Below are positions 1 to 27,458 of a stretch of 64,000 nucleotides of DNA, piece by piece; the first letter of the stretch is position 1, and each line of letters begins with the position of its first letter. Made by a program: the position numbers and the translations under genes. Below the pieces are notes generated by a model. That model was not told the DNA's origin, made no database searches, and saw nothing but the letters and a program-made list of their open reading frames with translations. This DNA is from Neospora caninum Liverpool. Taxonomy: Eukaryota; Apicomplexa; Conoidasida; Eucoccidiorida; Sarcocystidae. The stretch covers positions 393,635 to 457,634 of the forward strand of contig NC_018394.1 of the NCBI RefSeq assembly GCF_000208865.1, in the 5' to 3' direction.

Positions 1-1245
1 AATTGGAGAAGAAAGGGGAAAAGAGAAGAAAGTGAAGGATAGAAAAGCAGAGAAAGAGTGGAAAACTCTCCTGCGAGAGAAAACGGGAACGAAGGCGTCC
101 TTGAGGCATGTACACCCGCTTTTTGAGGGAGTGAAGACACCCAGGAGACACAGCACAACATCTGGAGCCCTAACGGTCAACCTGTCTCGAACGTTTTTCC
201 GGACACCTTGGGCCAATGCTATCCTTTTACCCTTTTCTTTCTCTATCTCTCTTCTGTTCTTTCTTTCCTTCTTCTCTTTCTTCTTCTCTTTCTCCTCTGT
301 CTCATCTCTTCTCGTTCCCAGTACACGCTGCCTTCTCTAATTCCCTACCAGGAACCCACGAATCGCGACTAGCGGCGGAAGAGGAGTTTGAAGCGCCGCA
401 CTGGAAAGACGCCTCGACTTCTCTTTTTCGTCATCTCTCTTCCTCTCCACGCTCTTCTATCTACGAAGAGAAGCCTGCCTTTCCACTCTTGCGACTCTCA
501 CCTTTTAAGTAAAAGGACACATCTCGTCGTTTTTCTGTACAGCGCCGCTGCCACGCAACCGGCCGCGCGCATCGCCCCACTTCCAAGCTTCAACGGAGAC
601 AGGCAGGACAGGCAGAGACTCGCTTCTTTCTCTCTAACAGACACTGTTCTTTCTCGCTCTGTTTCTCTTTTCCCGCTCTCTTTTAGACCCAGGCGTCGAC
701 AGAGGAGACAGCTTTTTGCCCAGGTTCGGTCTTTTTTGTCCTGAAATCTCTCCGTTCGGCGTGCCTTGTGTTTCCCCGTCTCACAGCTGGGAGCGTCGTA
801 GCTGGTCACCGCCTGCCGTCTATCTGGCCGCGTTCCTCTCAGCTTCTGCATCCGCCTCGCGCTGTCGCTCTTGCTGTGTCTCTTCCTTTGTCTCGAGGGA
901 TCTCTCGTTTTTTTGCACAAAAGTTCCCACCCGCAATCAGAGCCCCTGGGTGTGATACGCGACCGCCCTTGGCCTCTCCACAAAACACCCGGCGAGCCTT
1001 CAAAAAGCTTGAGAGCACCACCAGTCACGAAAACCGGAAAAACTGACTTTTTTCTCGACGTTTTCGGATCTCGTACACCAAAGAGTGCCCCGGCAAACAC
1101 ATTTCCACTCCTGATCGACGGCGCCGCCAAATGTGGGGCGCCCTTCTTCTCAGCGAGACCACCACCTCAGCACGTTTGGAATCAAAGAGGAAGTTAGACC
1201 TAAACATATCTAGGTTTCTCTGTGCATGTTGTACATACATAAATT

Positions 1246-1272
1246 TATATATATATATATATATATATATAA
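1246..1272. repeat. (TA)n microsatellite
   Basis: Uninterrupted TA dinucleotide run in non-coding sequence. Confidence 0.9.
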
Positions 1273-2604
1273 GCATGCGTGTTTGATTGTTTTGTGGATA
1301 GGTAGAGGGATTTAAATGTGTTGACGAAGTTGCTTGCAGAAGACGCACGCGAACTCCCACTTTTGCAACCAAGCTTTCGCGGTGTCTCTTTTCAACTCCG
1401 CACTTTGGGACGCCTGCCCCCGAATCGGTATTCTAAAAAAGGCAGATCCCTCTTGTTCTCGCCCCTCTTTTCTCTCGCTTTTCTTCTCTCTGCCTCGCTG
1501 CTGTTTGCTGTCTCTCCCTTATTATCTCATCCACTCGCTCTTTTCGGTACGTCACCTGCTGAATCGAATGTTCTCACGCCCACTCTCTCTTTCTTTATCT
1601 CATCTACAATTTCTCTTGTTCTCTCGGCCATCTCTCTCTCGTTCTTTCTCTCGAATATCGAGCAAGGAACACCCGAAGAGTCTGCGTATCGAAGGCAGGC
1701 TGGCAGAAGATTGTTTCAGTCGCTACTCCCCGCTCAATCTCGCATTTCCCGTTTTTGTGATTCGATATTTCACTTGTCAGGCTGCTCGAAGACCGCAGCT
1801 CTGGAAACCTCCCGAAAAAGAGCCAGACAGTGGGGCACCGGCAGATAACTTCGCCAGCGTTTTTAAAGCATTGGGTGTTCAAGTCAGAATGTCTTTCCAT
1901 TCCTCACATCTGGAATTGCATTGTCACCGAGAGAAAAGAACTGCAAAGTATATATATGTCACCAAACATATATATATATATATATATATAGATATTTTTA
2001 CAAATTGGAATAGATCGCTAACCCGACACCTGCATCCACCACTGTATATACAGAGATGTGAATTTATCTGCACAGACTATGCCCACGTGGATGTGCCTGC
2101 GTGCGTGTGTGTTGGACGCGTTTTTGTCACTGGGTGTTTCTCTCAGCCCGCGGAAAAACGAACGTTTTCCATCGCTTTTCTCTTCCTGTCCACCATTCGC
2201 GTTAGATCTCTTCCCGTCGTTCCCGTCGTTCTTCTCTCGGAGGGGGGAAAACGGAAGGCGGAAGAGAAGGCTTCGTACCGCGAAACGAAAAATGGAGAGA
2301 AAAGCGCAGGAGAAAGCACAACCCGAGACGCGAAAAAGGCGAGAACAAGAAACGCCTCTCTCCACAGTTCTTATGCACTGCCCTCGCCTGTCAAGTCCAC
2401 GCTGTCGGGATCGATTCCCTGCCTGCGAAAGAAGAGAAGACGCAAGGGAAGTCCCTTGATGAGAGAGCAAAGACAACGTGCGAAAACGAGAAACCGAGAC
2501 GCCCACATCTAACCCTGTCGTCTGCGCAAAATCGACAAATCGCGATACCTCCTCGACTGGATGTTCTCCCCTCTCTCTTCCCGTCTCCCTGTACACCTAC
2601 AATT

Positions 2605-2634
2605 ACATATATATATATATATATATATATATAC
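2605..2634. repeat. (TA)n microsatellite
   Basis: TA dinucleotide run just beyond the stop of the small minus-strand gene. Confidence 0.9.
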
Positions 2635-2702
2635 ACTAGAGGTGTTCGTATTTATAGATGCCCGTCTTAAGCGCGTTACTGAACAGAGTCTCGGCCTCCG
2701 CC

Positions 2703-3294
2703 TCACCGTCTGAGGTTCTCTCTCTCAAGAGCGTAGGACCAGTTCGTGAGGTTGAAGTCTCTGTAGGTCGGGATGTCGTAGTACCTGAGGAGGGCGAACA
2801 CGCACCGGCTACAGATTCAGGAGAGGGACAAGGCGACGGACATTCCTCTCTAGATGCATGAGCAGAGAGGATAAATGCGAATCTAGGAACGTGCACTTGT
2901 CTCCAGCTATATCCGCCTCGACGAGAGAGTTTCCTACCATCCGAGCAAGACGCTTGCCAGGAAGGAGGCGAGCTCTCGCGTCTTCCCATACAAACACGAG
3001 AAAAACGCGCTTTCTCCCTCGAGACTCTCGAGGAAGAACATTCGCAAGATATCTTGGAGCGGACTGTACACGCAAAGGTACCTGGAGGTCAACGCTATAT
3101 GCAGGTCTGCATCGGCAGTCACGTGGAGTTTCGCATGGGCGGGGTTGATGTTTTCTCGAGAAGCGAGAGATCGGATTTTCTAGGATTTTTCCTCACTTTT
3201 TCGCTAGCTGGTGCATGCCGATCAAACCGAAGACGGTCGCGCCGAGGCTCTTGGAGAACCAGCCGCGCGCGAAGAGAAGGCCGTAGTGCGCCAT
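2703..3294 (-). CDS. Small three-exon protein of unknown function, 107 aa
   Basis: Exons on the minus strand are 3294-3197, 3081-2938 and 2784-2703. Both introns are short (115 and 153 nt) with donors GTGAGG and GTAGGA and acceptors ending CCAG and CTCAG, and phases join exactly (98+144+82 = 324 nt, 108 codons). The protein begins MAHYGLLFARGWFSKS and ends ALERENLRR. It has two short hydrophobic stretches (about residues 17-31 and 70-82) and an aromatic-rich C-terminal part containing WYYDIPTYRDFNLTNW. No exon is longer than 48 codons, so simple ORF scanning misses it. The minus-strand sequence upstream (3300-4300) is a C/T-rich leader, typical of coccidian 5' untranslated regions. I do not recognise the family. 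Small size, basic N-terminus and hydrophobic patches would fit a subunit of a mitochondrial or other membrane complex, but that is only inference. Confidence 0.72.
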
Positions 3295-4059
3295 CTTCGA
3301 GATTGTTCGCGAAAACCGGAGTTCCTGAAGTTTCTGAAAGAAAGGAAAGGGGAGCGCACGGTCACCGCAGGAGAGAGAGTTGGAGAGGCGTCATCTGGAA
3401 GCGCAGCGGACTGCCTTCCAAGAGGCGGTGCCGAAGAAATCGACAGTAGAGCGGTGGAAACCGATGGAAGGATAGACACGAGGAGAACGAAAGAGGACGG
3501 TGACGTGCCGCAGCGACGAGAGACGAAAAGGGACAAGCCGAGTGGAAACAGAGGAGACAGAGACACAGGGAAGAAAAAGGGAAGGAAAGACGAGAGGAAC
3601 TGGAGAAGAGAACGGAGAGAGGAGAGCGACAAACACGAGGCACGTGAGAAAGAACAGCAGGGAGGAAAAAAGCGAGAAAAAGAGAAGGAAAAGAGACGGA
3701 AAGGCAGAGAGAGAAGGAGGAAAAGAAGGTGTCGACAGAGACGGAGCAAAAACGTGGACGAGAGAAGAAGAACGAGGATATAGGGAGAAGGAAAAATACG
3801 CAGTCGAGGGAGATAGAGCGGACGAATCGGAGGCGAGACGGAGAGAGAGGTGAGAGGAAACGAAGAGGACTTCGCAGGAAACAAAAAAGCCGCGGAAAGC
3901 GAGAAGGACGGGAACAGAAGAACGCGGAAAGGCCAGAGGCGGGACACGGCCAAGTCGGATGGGAAAGAGACACGCTCCATGCACCCAGTAGCGAGTGAAG
4001 AAGAGCTAAAGAGTCGAAGCTGAGGAAAGGAGAACGATGACCACCGGAGAGAAGGACAA

Positions 4060-4226
4060 CATCTGGGAAGAGAGGAAAAGAGAACCGAGAAGGAAGAGGG
4101 GAAAGGAGAACCGAGAGAGGAAGAGGGGAAAGGAGAACCGAGAAGGAAGAGAGGAAAAGAGAACCGAGAGAGGAAGAGGGGAAAAGAGAACCGAGAAGGA
4201 AGAGGGGAAAAGAGAACCGAGAAGGT
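4060..4226. repeat. Tandem purine-rich minisatellite, ~25-26 bp unit
   Basis: About six imperfect copies of a unit whose core is GAGAACCGAGAAGGAAGAGG followed by GGAAAA. All purine bias is on the plus strand. It lies in the presumed leader of the small minus-strand gene. Confidence 0.75.
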
Positions 4227-5729
4227 ACAGTGGTCGGGCCGTTTTCCAATAAGAACGAATCACAGTCACACGAACACTCCGTGATTTCGCCGCCTCTCCG
4301 TCTCCTGTTTTTCCCTTCCTTGTTACCCTTTTTTTGCACATTCATCGCGGTCTTTCCTCTTTTCTCCACCTTCCTTTTCTCTTCTATGATTTATGGCGCT
4401 TCCCGTGATTGCCCAGTCGCAAAAAAGAGCGCAGCGCGGTCTCCTTACACACACGGGCGGTCGAAAAGAAAGACTCTCATTTATATCTCCTTTGGACGCT
4501 TGTCTATATACTGCAGGGAAGCGGGCTTTTTTTTCTAGTGGCAAGTGTATCTCGAACGAAACAGACGACTTCTTTGAGGAAACTCACGCGGAAAAGGGAC
4601 GGCGAGAGAGAGAGCCTTGTGTCTCTTCACTCTCTCTTGAAGCGCAGAAAAAAAGGATGCCGCAGTTCGCAAGAAGAAAGGACAGACGAAAGCAAAAAGG
4701 GTATCCGAAAACCATTTTTCACTGGATTCCATTTTCGGCCTCTCTCTTCGATCTCCTCATGCCGCTATTTCTCTGTATATAAGGCGCCGCAGCGACGGAC
4801 AGTTCCGGCGCTTAGCTCAGGCTGAGGTGTCCGCAACTTTACTAGCAAGAAAAAAAGAATTCGGCTTATAGTCGAGAAGTATACATTGTGGACGGCGAAG
4901 GAAGGCGCCCGTTGCCGTTCGTTGTTCTTTTCCCCGCAATTTCGCAAAAAAGGCAAACAGGCGTTTCTAGCATTTCGAGCAAATTCATCTTTCTCTCGTG
5001 CGGTCTTCACAAATCCTGCAGTCGTCCGCACACAGAATTTCACCCCTCCCCATTATAGTGGCCACGTTTCAAGTCACAAATTGTGCCAAACCAAAGTTAT
5101 ATAGAAAATCTCTAGAGAAAATGTAGGTCTATTCTGTAGATTCTCTCTGGGTTTTGCCTCTCTGTCTTTCCTCGTCCTGCGTTGTTTGTGTAGAGGCATC
5201 CCTGTGAAGCGAATGGGGAAAGGGACAGCAGAGAGATAGAGAGGTTGACGGTCAGCATCTCGAAGAAGAAAAAGCGAGTGTAAAATCCGAAAGCATTAGA
5301 GACAGAGACAGACGGGGAACGATCCTTGAAAGGATGTGGAAAAGGAGCGAGAAGGCCGTTCGAATGGTTACGATCCCTTTCTCCCTCTCCCCCTTGGAGA
5401 AACAGTGCTACCGCGACCAGCAGGGATTCGCAAGTCAAAGAGCGACGAGGAAATCCTTTCTAAAGAGACAAGTATTTTCTATTCTTTACGAACCCTCACG
5501 CTGTCTGTGGTATTCGTCGATGCTTTGCGTTGTGAAGCACTGAGGGAAAAAGAGAAGGCAAATGCAAAAGAGGAAGAGAGAGCAGAGACAAATTGGAAGG
5601 AGAGGATATAGACCAAGGGAGAGAGGAGAGAGAAAGAAAGAGACAGAGCATGAGGAAGTGAGCTACTGTGCGCTGAAGAGTGAGAGAGTTTGAGAGAACG
5701 CAACACAGCACGAAGGATAGAGAAAGACG

Positions 5730-6515
5730 AACAGAGAGAGAGACAAGAAAGAGAGGAAGAGAGAGAGGAAGAGAGCGGGACGAGAGAGAGAGGAAGAGAG
5801 CGGGACGAGAGAGAGAGGAAGAGAGCGGGACGAGAGAGAGAGGAAGAGAGCGGGACGAGAGAGAGAGGAAGAGAGAGGGGCGAGAGAGAGAGGAAAAGAG
5901 AGCGGGACGAGAGGAAGAGAGCGGGACGAGAGAGAGGAAGAGAGCGGGACGAGAGAGAGAGAGGAAAAGAGAGAGGGACGAGAGGGAGAGGAAAAGAGAG
6001 AGGGACGAGAGAGAGAGGAAGAGAGAGGGGCGAGAGAGAGAGAGGAAAAGAGAGAGGGGCGAGAGAGAGGAAGAGAGCGGGACGAGAGAGAGAGAGGAAA
6101 AGAGAGAGGGACGAGAGAGAGAGGAAAAGAGAGAGGGACGAGAGAGAGAGGAAAAGAGAGAGACAGCAGGAGAGAGAGAGTCAGGACGCGAGAGAGGGAA
6201 AGAGAAGGAGGAAGAGACACGGAGAGAGGAAGAGAGAGAGAGGAAGACTGAGAGAGGAAGGAGAGAGAGGAAGACTGAGAGAGGAAGGGAGAGAGAGGAA
6301 GACTGAGAGAGGAAGGGAGAGAGAGGAAGGGAGAGAGAGGAAGGGAGAGAGAGGAAGGGAGAGAGAGGAAGACTGAGAGAGGAAGGGAGAGAGAGGAAGA
6401 CTGAGAGAGGAAGGGAGAGAGAGAGGAAGACTGAGAGGAAGGGAGAGAGAGAGGAAGACAGACAGGAAGCGAGAGAGAGAGGAAGACAGAGAGGAAGAGA
6501 GAGCGTGTCAGGACG
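5730..6515. repeat. ~790-bp polypurine (GA-rich) minisatellite tract
   Basis: Almost pure A/G on the plus strand, built from variants of GAGAGAGGAAGAGAGCGGGAC and GAGAGGAAGGGAGA. Long stop-free frames of Arg/Glu (plus) or Ser/Leu (minus) across it are composition artefacts. Polypurine tracts of this kind can adopt triplex (H-DNA) structures. It lies in the intergenic region just left of the inferred divergent promoter. Confidence 0.85.
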
Positions 6516-6980
6516 AGAGAGATGGGACAAGAGAGTGAGGACGAAAGAGAGTGGACGGTCGCACACTTCTCGAAAGTGAGAGATGGGTTGCGTGTGCGGG
6601 AGAGGCGAGCGAGAGTCCTCAAGGAGGTTCGGGAAAAGTATAAAAACTGCACTTTCCTTTCCCTTCTTTGTCTCCTGTCGTTCGTTGTCCCTCAAGTTTG
6701 TCACACCCGCGACACTCCGACGCTCCAGCAGGAACCAGATCTGCAACTGTTCGCGTCTTGATCGGCAAAGTTCCAGAGAGCGCGAGTAGCAAAGTCGGGA
6801 GTACGTCGCAAGATCTCTTTTTTCGCGGATTTCCCGCAGGTGAAGAACAGAGCGAAAACCTCCGAGAGGAGACAAAAAGTGTTCGAATCCTTTCTGCCTT
6901 CTCATCTCGGCCTCAGCGCGTCTTCCCCGCTCCCTGCGCTGTTTTGAGACTCTGACTTGCGCGTGTGGTCCCAACCTCTC

Positions 6981-7042
6981 TTTCGCAGTCTTCTTTCGCA
7001 GTCTTCTTTCGCAGTCTTCTTTCGCAGTCTTCTTTCTCAGTC
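6981..7042. repeat. 13-bp tandem repeat (4.8 copies)
   Basis: Four exact copies of TTTCGCAGTCTTC at 6981-7032 followed by a partial, altered copy. It sits in the C/T-rich presumed leader of the plus-strand gene. Each unit contains CAG after a pyrimidine tract, so the array looks like serial 3' splice sites. Confidence 0.85.
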
Positions 7043-9070
7043 TCCGACTCCAAAGCTCTGGCACTTTGTTGCGAGAAGGCGACACGCAAGCTCCATTTTT
7101 TTCTCGTCGTCTCTCCTAACTTCATCTCTTTTGTCAACCGTCTTTCGCTGCATGCGCTGTCGGCCCCCTCCTCTCTGTGACGTCTCTTCACTTGCACATC
7201 TGTCCACTCGTGCCTTCTCGCCTGGGGGAATATGATCCAGGGGTGTCCTGGTTTGGGAAAAGGAAAGCCTTTTTGAAGAATCCAAGGTACGCCGTCTTCT
7301 CTTTTCCTTCATTTAACCTTTGCAGTGCGCGAGAGGCCTTTGACTCTCTTCTGTCTGTGTCTTTCCTGCTCAAAAAACGCCGTCACCAGTCTGCCACAGT
7401 TTCCCGGCGCCTCGCCCTCCTCGCAGAAATCTCTGCATCATTCCCGTTTCCTCGCCCACGGAATCCTCCCTCGACTGCCTCGCGTCTTGTCTCCACGCGT
7501 GTTGCTGCCTCCTCGCTCATCTGTGAACGCGCAGCGTCTTCGTACTTTTCTTCTTCTCCTCTTTCTTCTTCTTCTTCTCTTTCTTCTTCTCCTCCTTCTC
7601 CTCATTTCCCTTGTCACCTTCTTTCTTGTCCTCTTTCTTCTTGTTATCCCCTTTCTTCTTGTTATCCTCTTTCTTCTTCTCTCTTTGCTCTCGAAACTCT
7701 GCGTCTTTTCCAAGTCTCACGCGCCACGGCTTGCGTCTGCGTTTTCTAGCCTCTCGGGTTGTCCCTCGGGAAAGGACGCAATCTCTGCTACGCAGAGAAG
7801 GCGACTGCCTTCCCAGAGTCTCGGCTGCGACGACACGCCCGAGACCGTCCACCTATCCCCTCCCGAGCCCCACGCGGGCTGACCTAAACAAAAAACGCAT
7901 GTACGGATATAAAAATCCACTGCATATATATATGTGTGCATATATGCGAGCTTATGTTTATGCGTAAATATTTACATGTATATGTACACCTCGTATGTAT
8001 ACATATCTACGCATTTATAGGTGTGTACCCAGAGTGTGGTGAACAGTCAGAAGCAGTGTATCGGTTTCGATATCAGAGCTCCGTGGGCGCATAGCAGACG
8101 CCTCTACGTACCATGTGCGTATTTATCTGCATCTGTCTAACTCTTTATATCTTTCTATATCGAGACATGTGCATACGTGTCTGTAGGCTTGTAGCGTTAT
8201 CAACGTACGTCGCGGTGCTTGTATATAGGTATATCTGCAGAGTCTCTTGAGTCCACTTCTACGTGTGTGTGAAAGGGGTTGTTGTGTGCTTGTTGTGGAT
8301 GCCCGTGGATGTGGCCCGGATGTCTACCATTTGTCTCTGTTGTGTAGAAGGTTGAATGCTTTTGAATTCGCTTTTTTGTGGAACAGGGAAGGCCGAGTGC
8401 GGCCATCGTGCTGCTGACGGGAAGTGCACCCGTTCAGGACAAGTCCGTGCTGAGACCTCGGAGTTTTCTCGTTCAAGTTCTTCTGTCTCTCCTGAAGCGA
8501 ACAAAGCTTCAACTGCCACGCAAACCCAAGGAGGTTCCGCACCCCCCCGCACCGTGACGCAACACACAGTTTCCTTTCCGGAGTCATCTTCTCTATCGTA
8601 TCCGTTGTCTTCATCTCCTTCGTCCTCATCTTGATCGCCTTCGTCGTCTTCGTCTTCTGCGTCTTCTGCGTCTTCTTTATCTCGTATCTGTCGTTTTCTC
8701 TCAGCTGGTCGTGCTCTTCGTCGGTTACCACGTGGACGGGAGGCGGGCGTGAAGTGTCCCTGCACGGGCTGTATCCTGGTCTCCGTCGCGTTCTCTCTCG
8801 TAGCGTCTTTGCCACACACCAAGCGCGGCTCGTCTCCCTCGGCGGGCGAGAGCTCGCGGCGTCGTCTCGTTCTCCGCGCGTCTTCTCCGTCGTCTTCTTC
8901 TCAGGCGCTGGGTCTTCCCGAGTCTCTCAGACCCCGGCAGTCAGCGCGCGCGCCGTCGTCTGAGCGCGCCTGGCGCTTCTTCCTCCGCTCTTTCGCCCGA
9001 GACTGAGTTGAGAGAAGACGAGCGACGCTTTGCGAACGACGGCTGGGGAGGCACCACACAGACAGCAGAT

Positions 9071-25416
<16,346 letters not shown>

Positions 25417-26688
25417 AAAGGCGCGGAGAGAACGAACCCCACAAGGCGGTCAGGCGCGAAACGAAGCGGCGAACAGGCATGCATGCAGAGAGACACCTCG
25501 AGGTGTACGTACACCAGGCGGCGAGGGAGAAGACGCGCGTCTCTGCCTCAGCGGGTGGCAGTCTGAATTCCGGAAATCGCGAGACGGGACGCGAGACAAC
25601 AAAGAGGAAGCAGCGACAGAAAAAGAGAGAAGCGAGATGTCCAGCACAGAAGAGCGAAAGAAACGAGAACGAGAGAAAGAGAGAAAGAGAAGACGAGAAG
25701 ATCTAAAGGAGAAGAGACGTATGGGAAGAAGAGCTAAAGAAGAGAAGAACGGTGACTCACGGTTTGGACGAGGTGCCCTCGAGAAGGAAGGTACAGGCTG
25801 GAACAAACTCGGACGAAAGTTGGAAAAACGAGGTTGCGGGATCTTCAAAGGCAAAAGGCGAACTAAAGAAGGGCGAGAAATGAAGAAGGGAGACGCCTCT
25901 TGCAGCGCTGTTCCCTCGCGAGGCGATACCTTCTTGAAGGCAAACGCCTCTTCAGAGAAGTTTCGCGATTGCGGCATCGGCCAGTGTGTTTTCGGAGGGC
26001 TTTAACACTTTTTTCTTTGGGGTGTGGGGAAAAAAGTGGGAAAAGAGAGAACACTTTCATCAGGCGAAAAATCGCGTGTCACCAAATCCCAACACATTTG
26101 ACTCCGCGGGAAAAGCTTTTCGATAACGAGTAGAGGGAATGCCCAGCGGTTGTCTACCGCACGCTGCGCAGACCACGCTAGTCTGCGAAACTCGACGAAT
26201 CAAAGGCATGTAGCTCTTTCACATCTGCGAGGCGTAGATCTGCATGCCTTTCACCCGTGCGCCGTTCGCTGAGTTTTTTACAGCGTAAACAAGGTTTCGT
26301 ATCTTTACACAGGTTGCATAATCCGCACACTTCACCGACACTAGATACCTTTAGTCTTGCTCCCTCTTCTGTGCGGACAACAAGCGACAGGAATCGTCGC
26401 TCCCACCGCTCTGCATGCTGGAAGCAGGAGAAATTTTCATAGGCATGCATCGTTCCGACACTCGAACGACACTTTTGCTTTCTCTGATTCGTTCGCTGCT
26501 GCGTGGGACCTCCGCGTCTACTGAAACAATATCCTGGCAAGTATTCCTATACGTCTCTGAAGGCAGATACATATTTCTACGCATGCAAATATAAACGTAT
26601 ATGTACACACATATATTATATATGTATATATATAAATATTGAGAGCTGTGCTAACCGATACGCTGGCTGCCAAACACGTGTGTTGACG

Positions 26689-26691
<3 letters not shown>

Positions 26692-26722
<31 letters not shown>
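26692..26722. repeat. (TA)n microsatellite
   Basis: TA dinucleotide run in intergenic sequence. Confidence 0.9.
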
Positions 26723-26725
<3 letters not shown>

Positions 26726-27285
26726 AATATGTGTCTGTGTATGTACTTTTTTGCTGCATTCGTGTTTCTGTAATGTTTTTAAATCTCTCCATGTAGAGAG
26801 ATGTGCAAGTATTTTGTCGCACTGCGCTGCTGAGCGTCGACAGCAAAGCCGAGAAACTGTCGGCGGAGGAGCTTCTGGAGATTTTTGTGTTTCATCGAGT
26901 TTGCAGTGCCAGAGAGGTCCTCTCGGAAATCGCAAGGAAGCGGAAATGAAAGTTGGAGGGAAAAGGCTGCTGTCTTTTTCACAAATCTCATAGGCAGCTT
27001 CTCGTTGTTGGGGTGTACGCCCATCTGGACACAGACACGAAGGCCACTTTGGCTTCTCTTGCGGGGTGCTTTCAGGAGAGAAAGAAGACTGTCTTCTGCC
27101 TAAAGAACAAGTGGATACAAATATAGACCGTGGAGTGCAATGGGGGGTCTCGGTAAAATTGGAGAAAGGAATGCCGAAAAGGTCACCCAGACGGGACCGA
27201 AAGCTTTAAAGGTTCTGCATACGCCCGTAGAGAGACTGACGCGGCTTTGCAGTCCTTCGAGAGATACACAACAAAATACAAATAC

Positions 27286-27311
27286 GTATATATATATATA
27301 TATATATATGT

Positions 27312-27357
<46 letters not shown>

Positions 27358-27421
27358 TATATATTTATTATATATACACATGTATATATATATATTTATT
27401 ATATATACATCTATGTATATA

Positions 27422-27455
<34 letters not shown>
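27286..27455. repeat. Compound (TA)n / (GATA)n microsatellite
   Basis: TA run, then about 11 copies of GATA at 27312-27357, then further TA stretches with ACA/ATTA interruptions to 27454. Intergenic. Confidence 0.92.

Positions 27456-27458
<3 letters not shown>

Larger units (their letters stand above)
1..2702. other. Intergenic / 3' flank with no supported gene
   Basis: Sequence left of the small minus-strand gene. It is C/T-rich on the plus strand at about 200-330, 600-700 and 1440-1650, with (TA)n tracts at 1246-1272, 1967-1990 and 2605-2634. A 392-codon stop-free frame on the plus strand (1334-2512) runs through a (TA)n tract and has no recognisable domain, so it is not called as a gene. 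The minus strand next to 2702 is presumably the 3' untranslated region of the gene ending at 2703. Confidence 0.45.
3295..9070. other. Intergenic / 5' leader region between divergent genes
   Basis: About 5.8 kb with no coding region I can defend. From about 3300 to 6600 the minus strand is polypyrimidine, consistent with a leader or intron of the minus-strand gene. From about 6900 to 8700 the plus strand is polypyrimidine, consistent with the leader of the phosphatase-regulator gene. The switch at roughly 6.6-6.9 kb suggests a divergent promoter. Possible short plus-strand exons at 8380-8520 and 8710-8960 look faintly protein-like but have no start codon or conserved motif. The true 5' exon of the downstream gene could lie here. 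Confidence 0.4.

Noticed and set aside
1334..2512. 392-codon plus-strand frame
   Set aside because: Crosses C/T tracts and a TA microsatellite. The Lys/Arg-rich end looks protein-like but there is no domain, and the minus strand over part of it is also open.
3211..3783. 190-codon plus-strand Arg/Glu/Lys frame
   Set aside because: Overlaps the first exon of the minus-strand 107-aa gene, which has consistent splicing. The rest is the purine strand of its C/T-rich leader.
5496..7085. 529-codon minus-strand frame rich in Ser/Leu/Pro
   Set aside because: It is the complement of the polypurine minisatellite. Its monotony comes from CT-repeat DNA; there is no start context or domain, and neighbouring frames are equally open.
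7177..7287. Possible first exon of the SAPS gene (contains GVSWFGKRKAF before a GTACGC donor)
   Set aside because: The frame has no ATG, and the faint likeness to an FW-type SAPS N-terminus rests on three residues only.
26178..26540. Minus-strand 120-codon frame with CGLCNLCKDTKPCLRC
   Set aside because: The cysteine cluster looks like a zinc knuckle, but there are no splice partners or other conserved sequence, and the region is intergenic with mixed composition.
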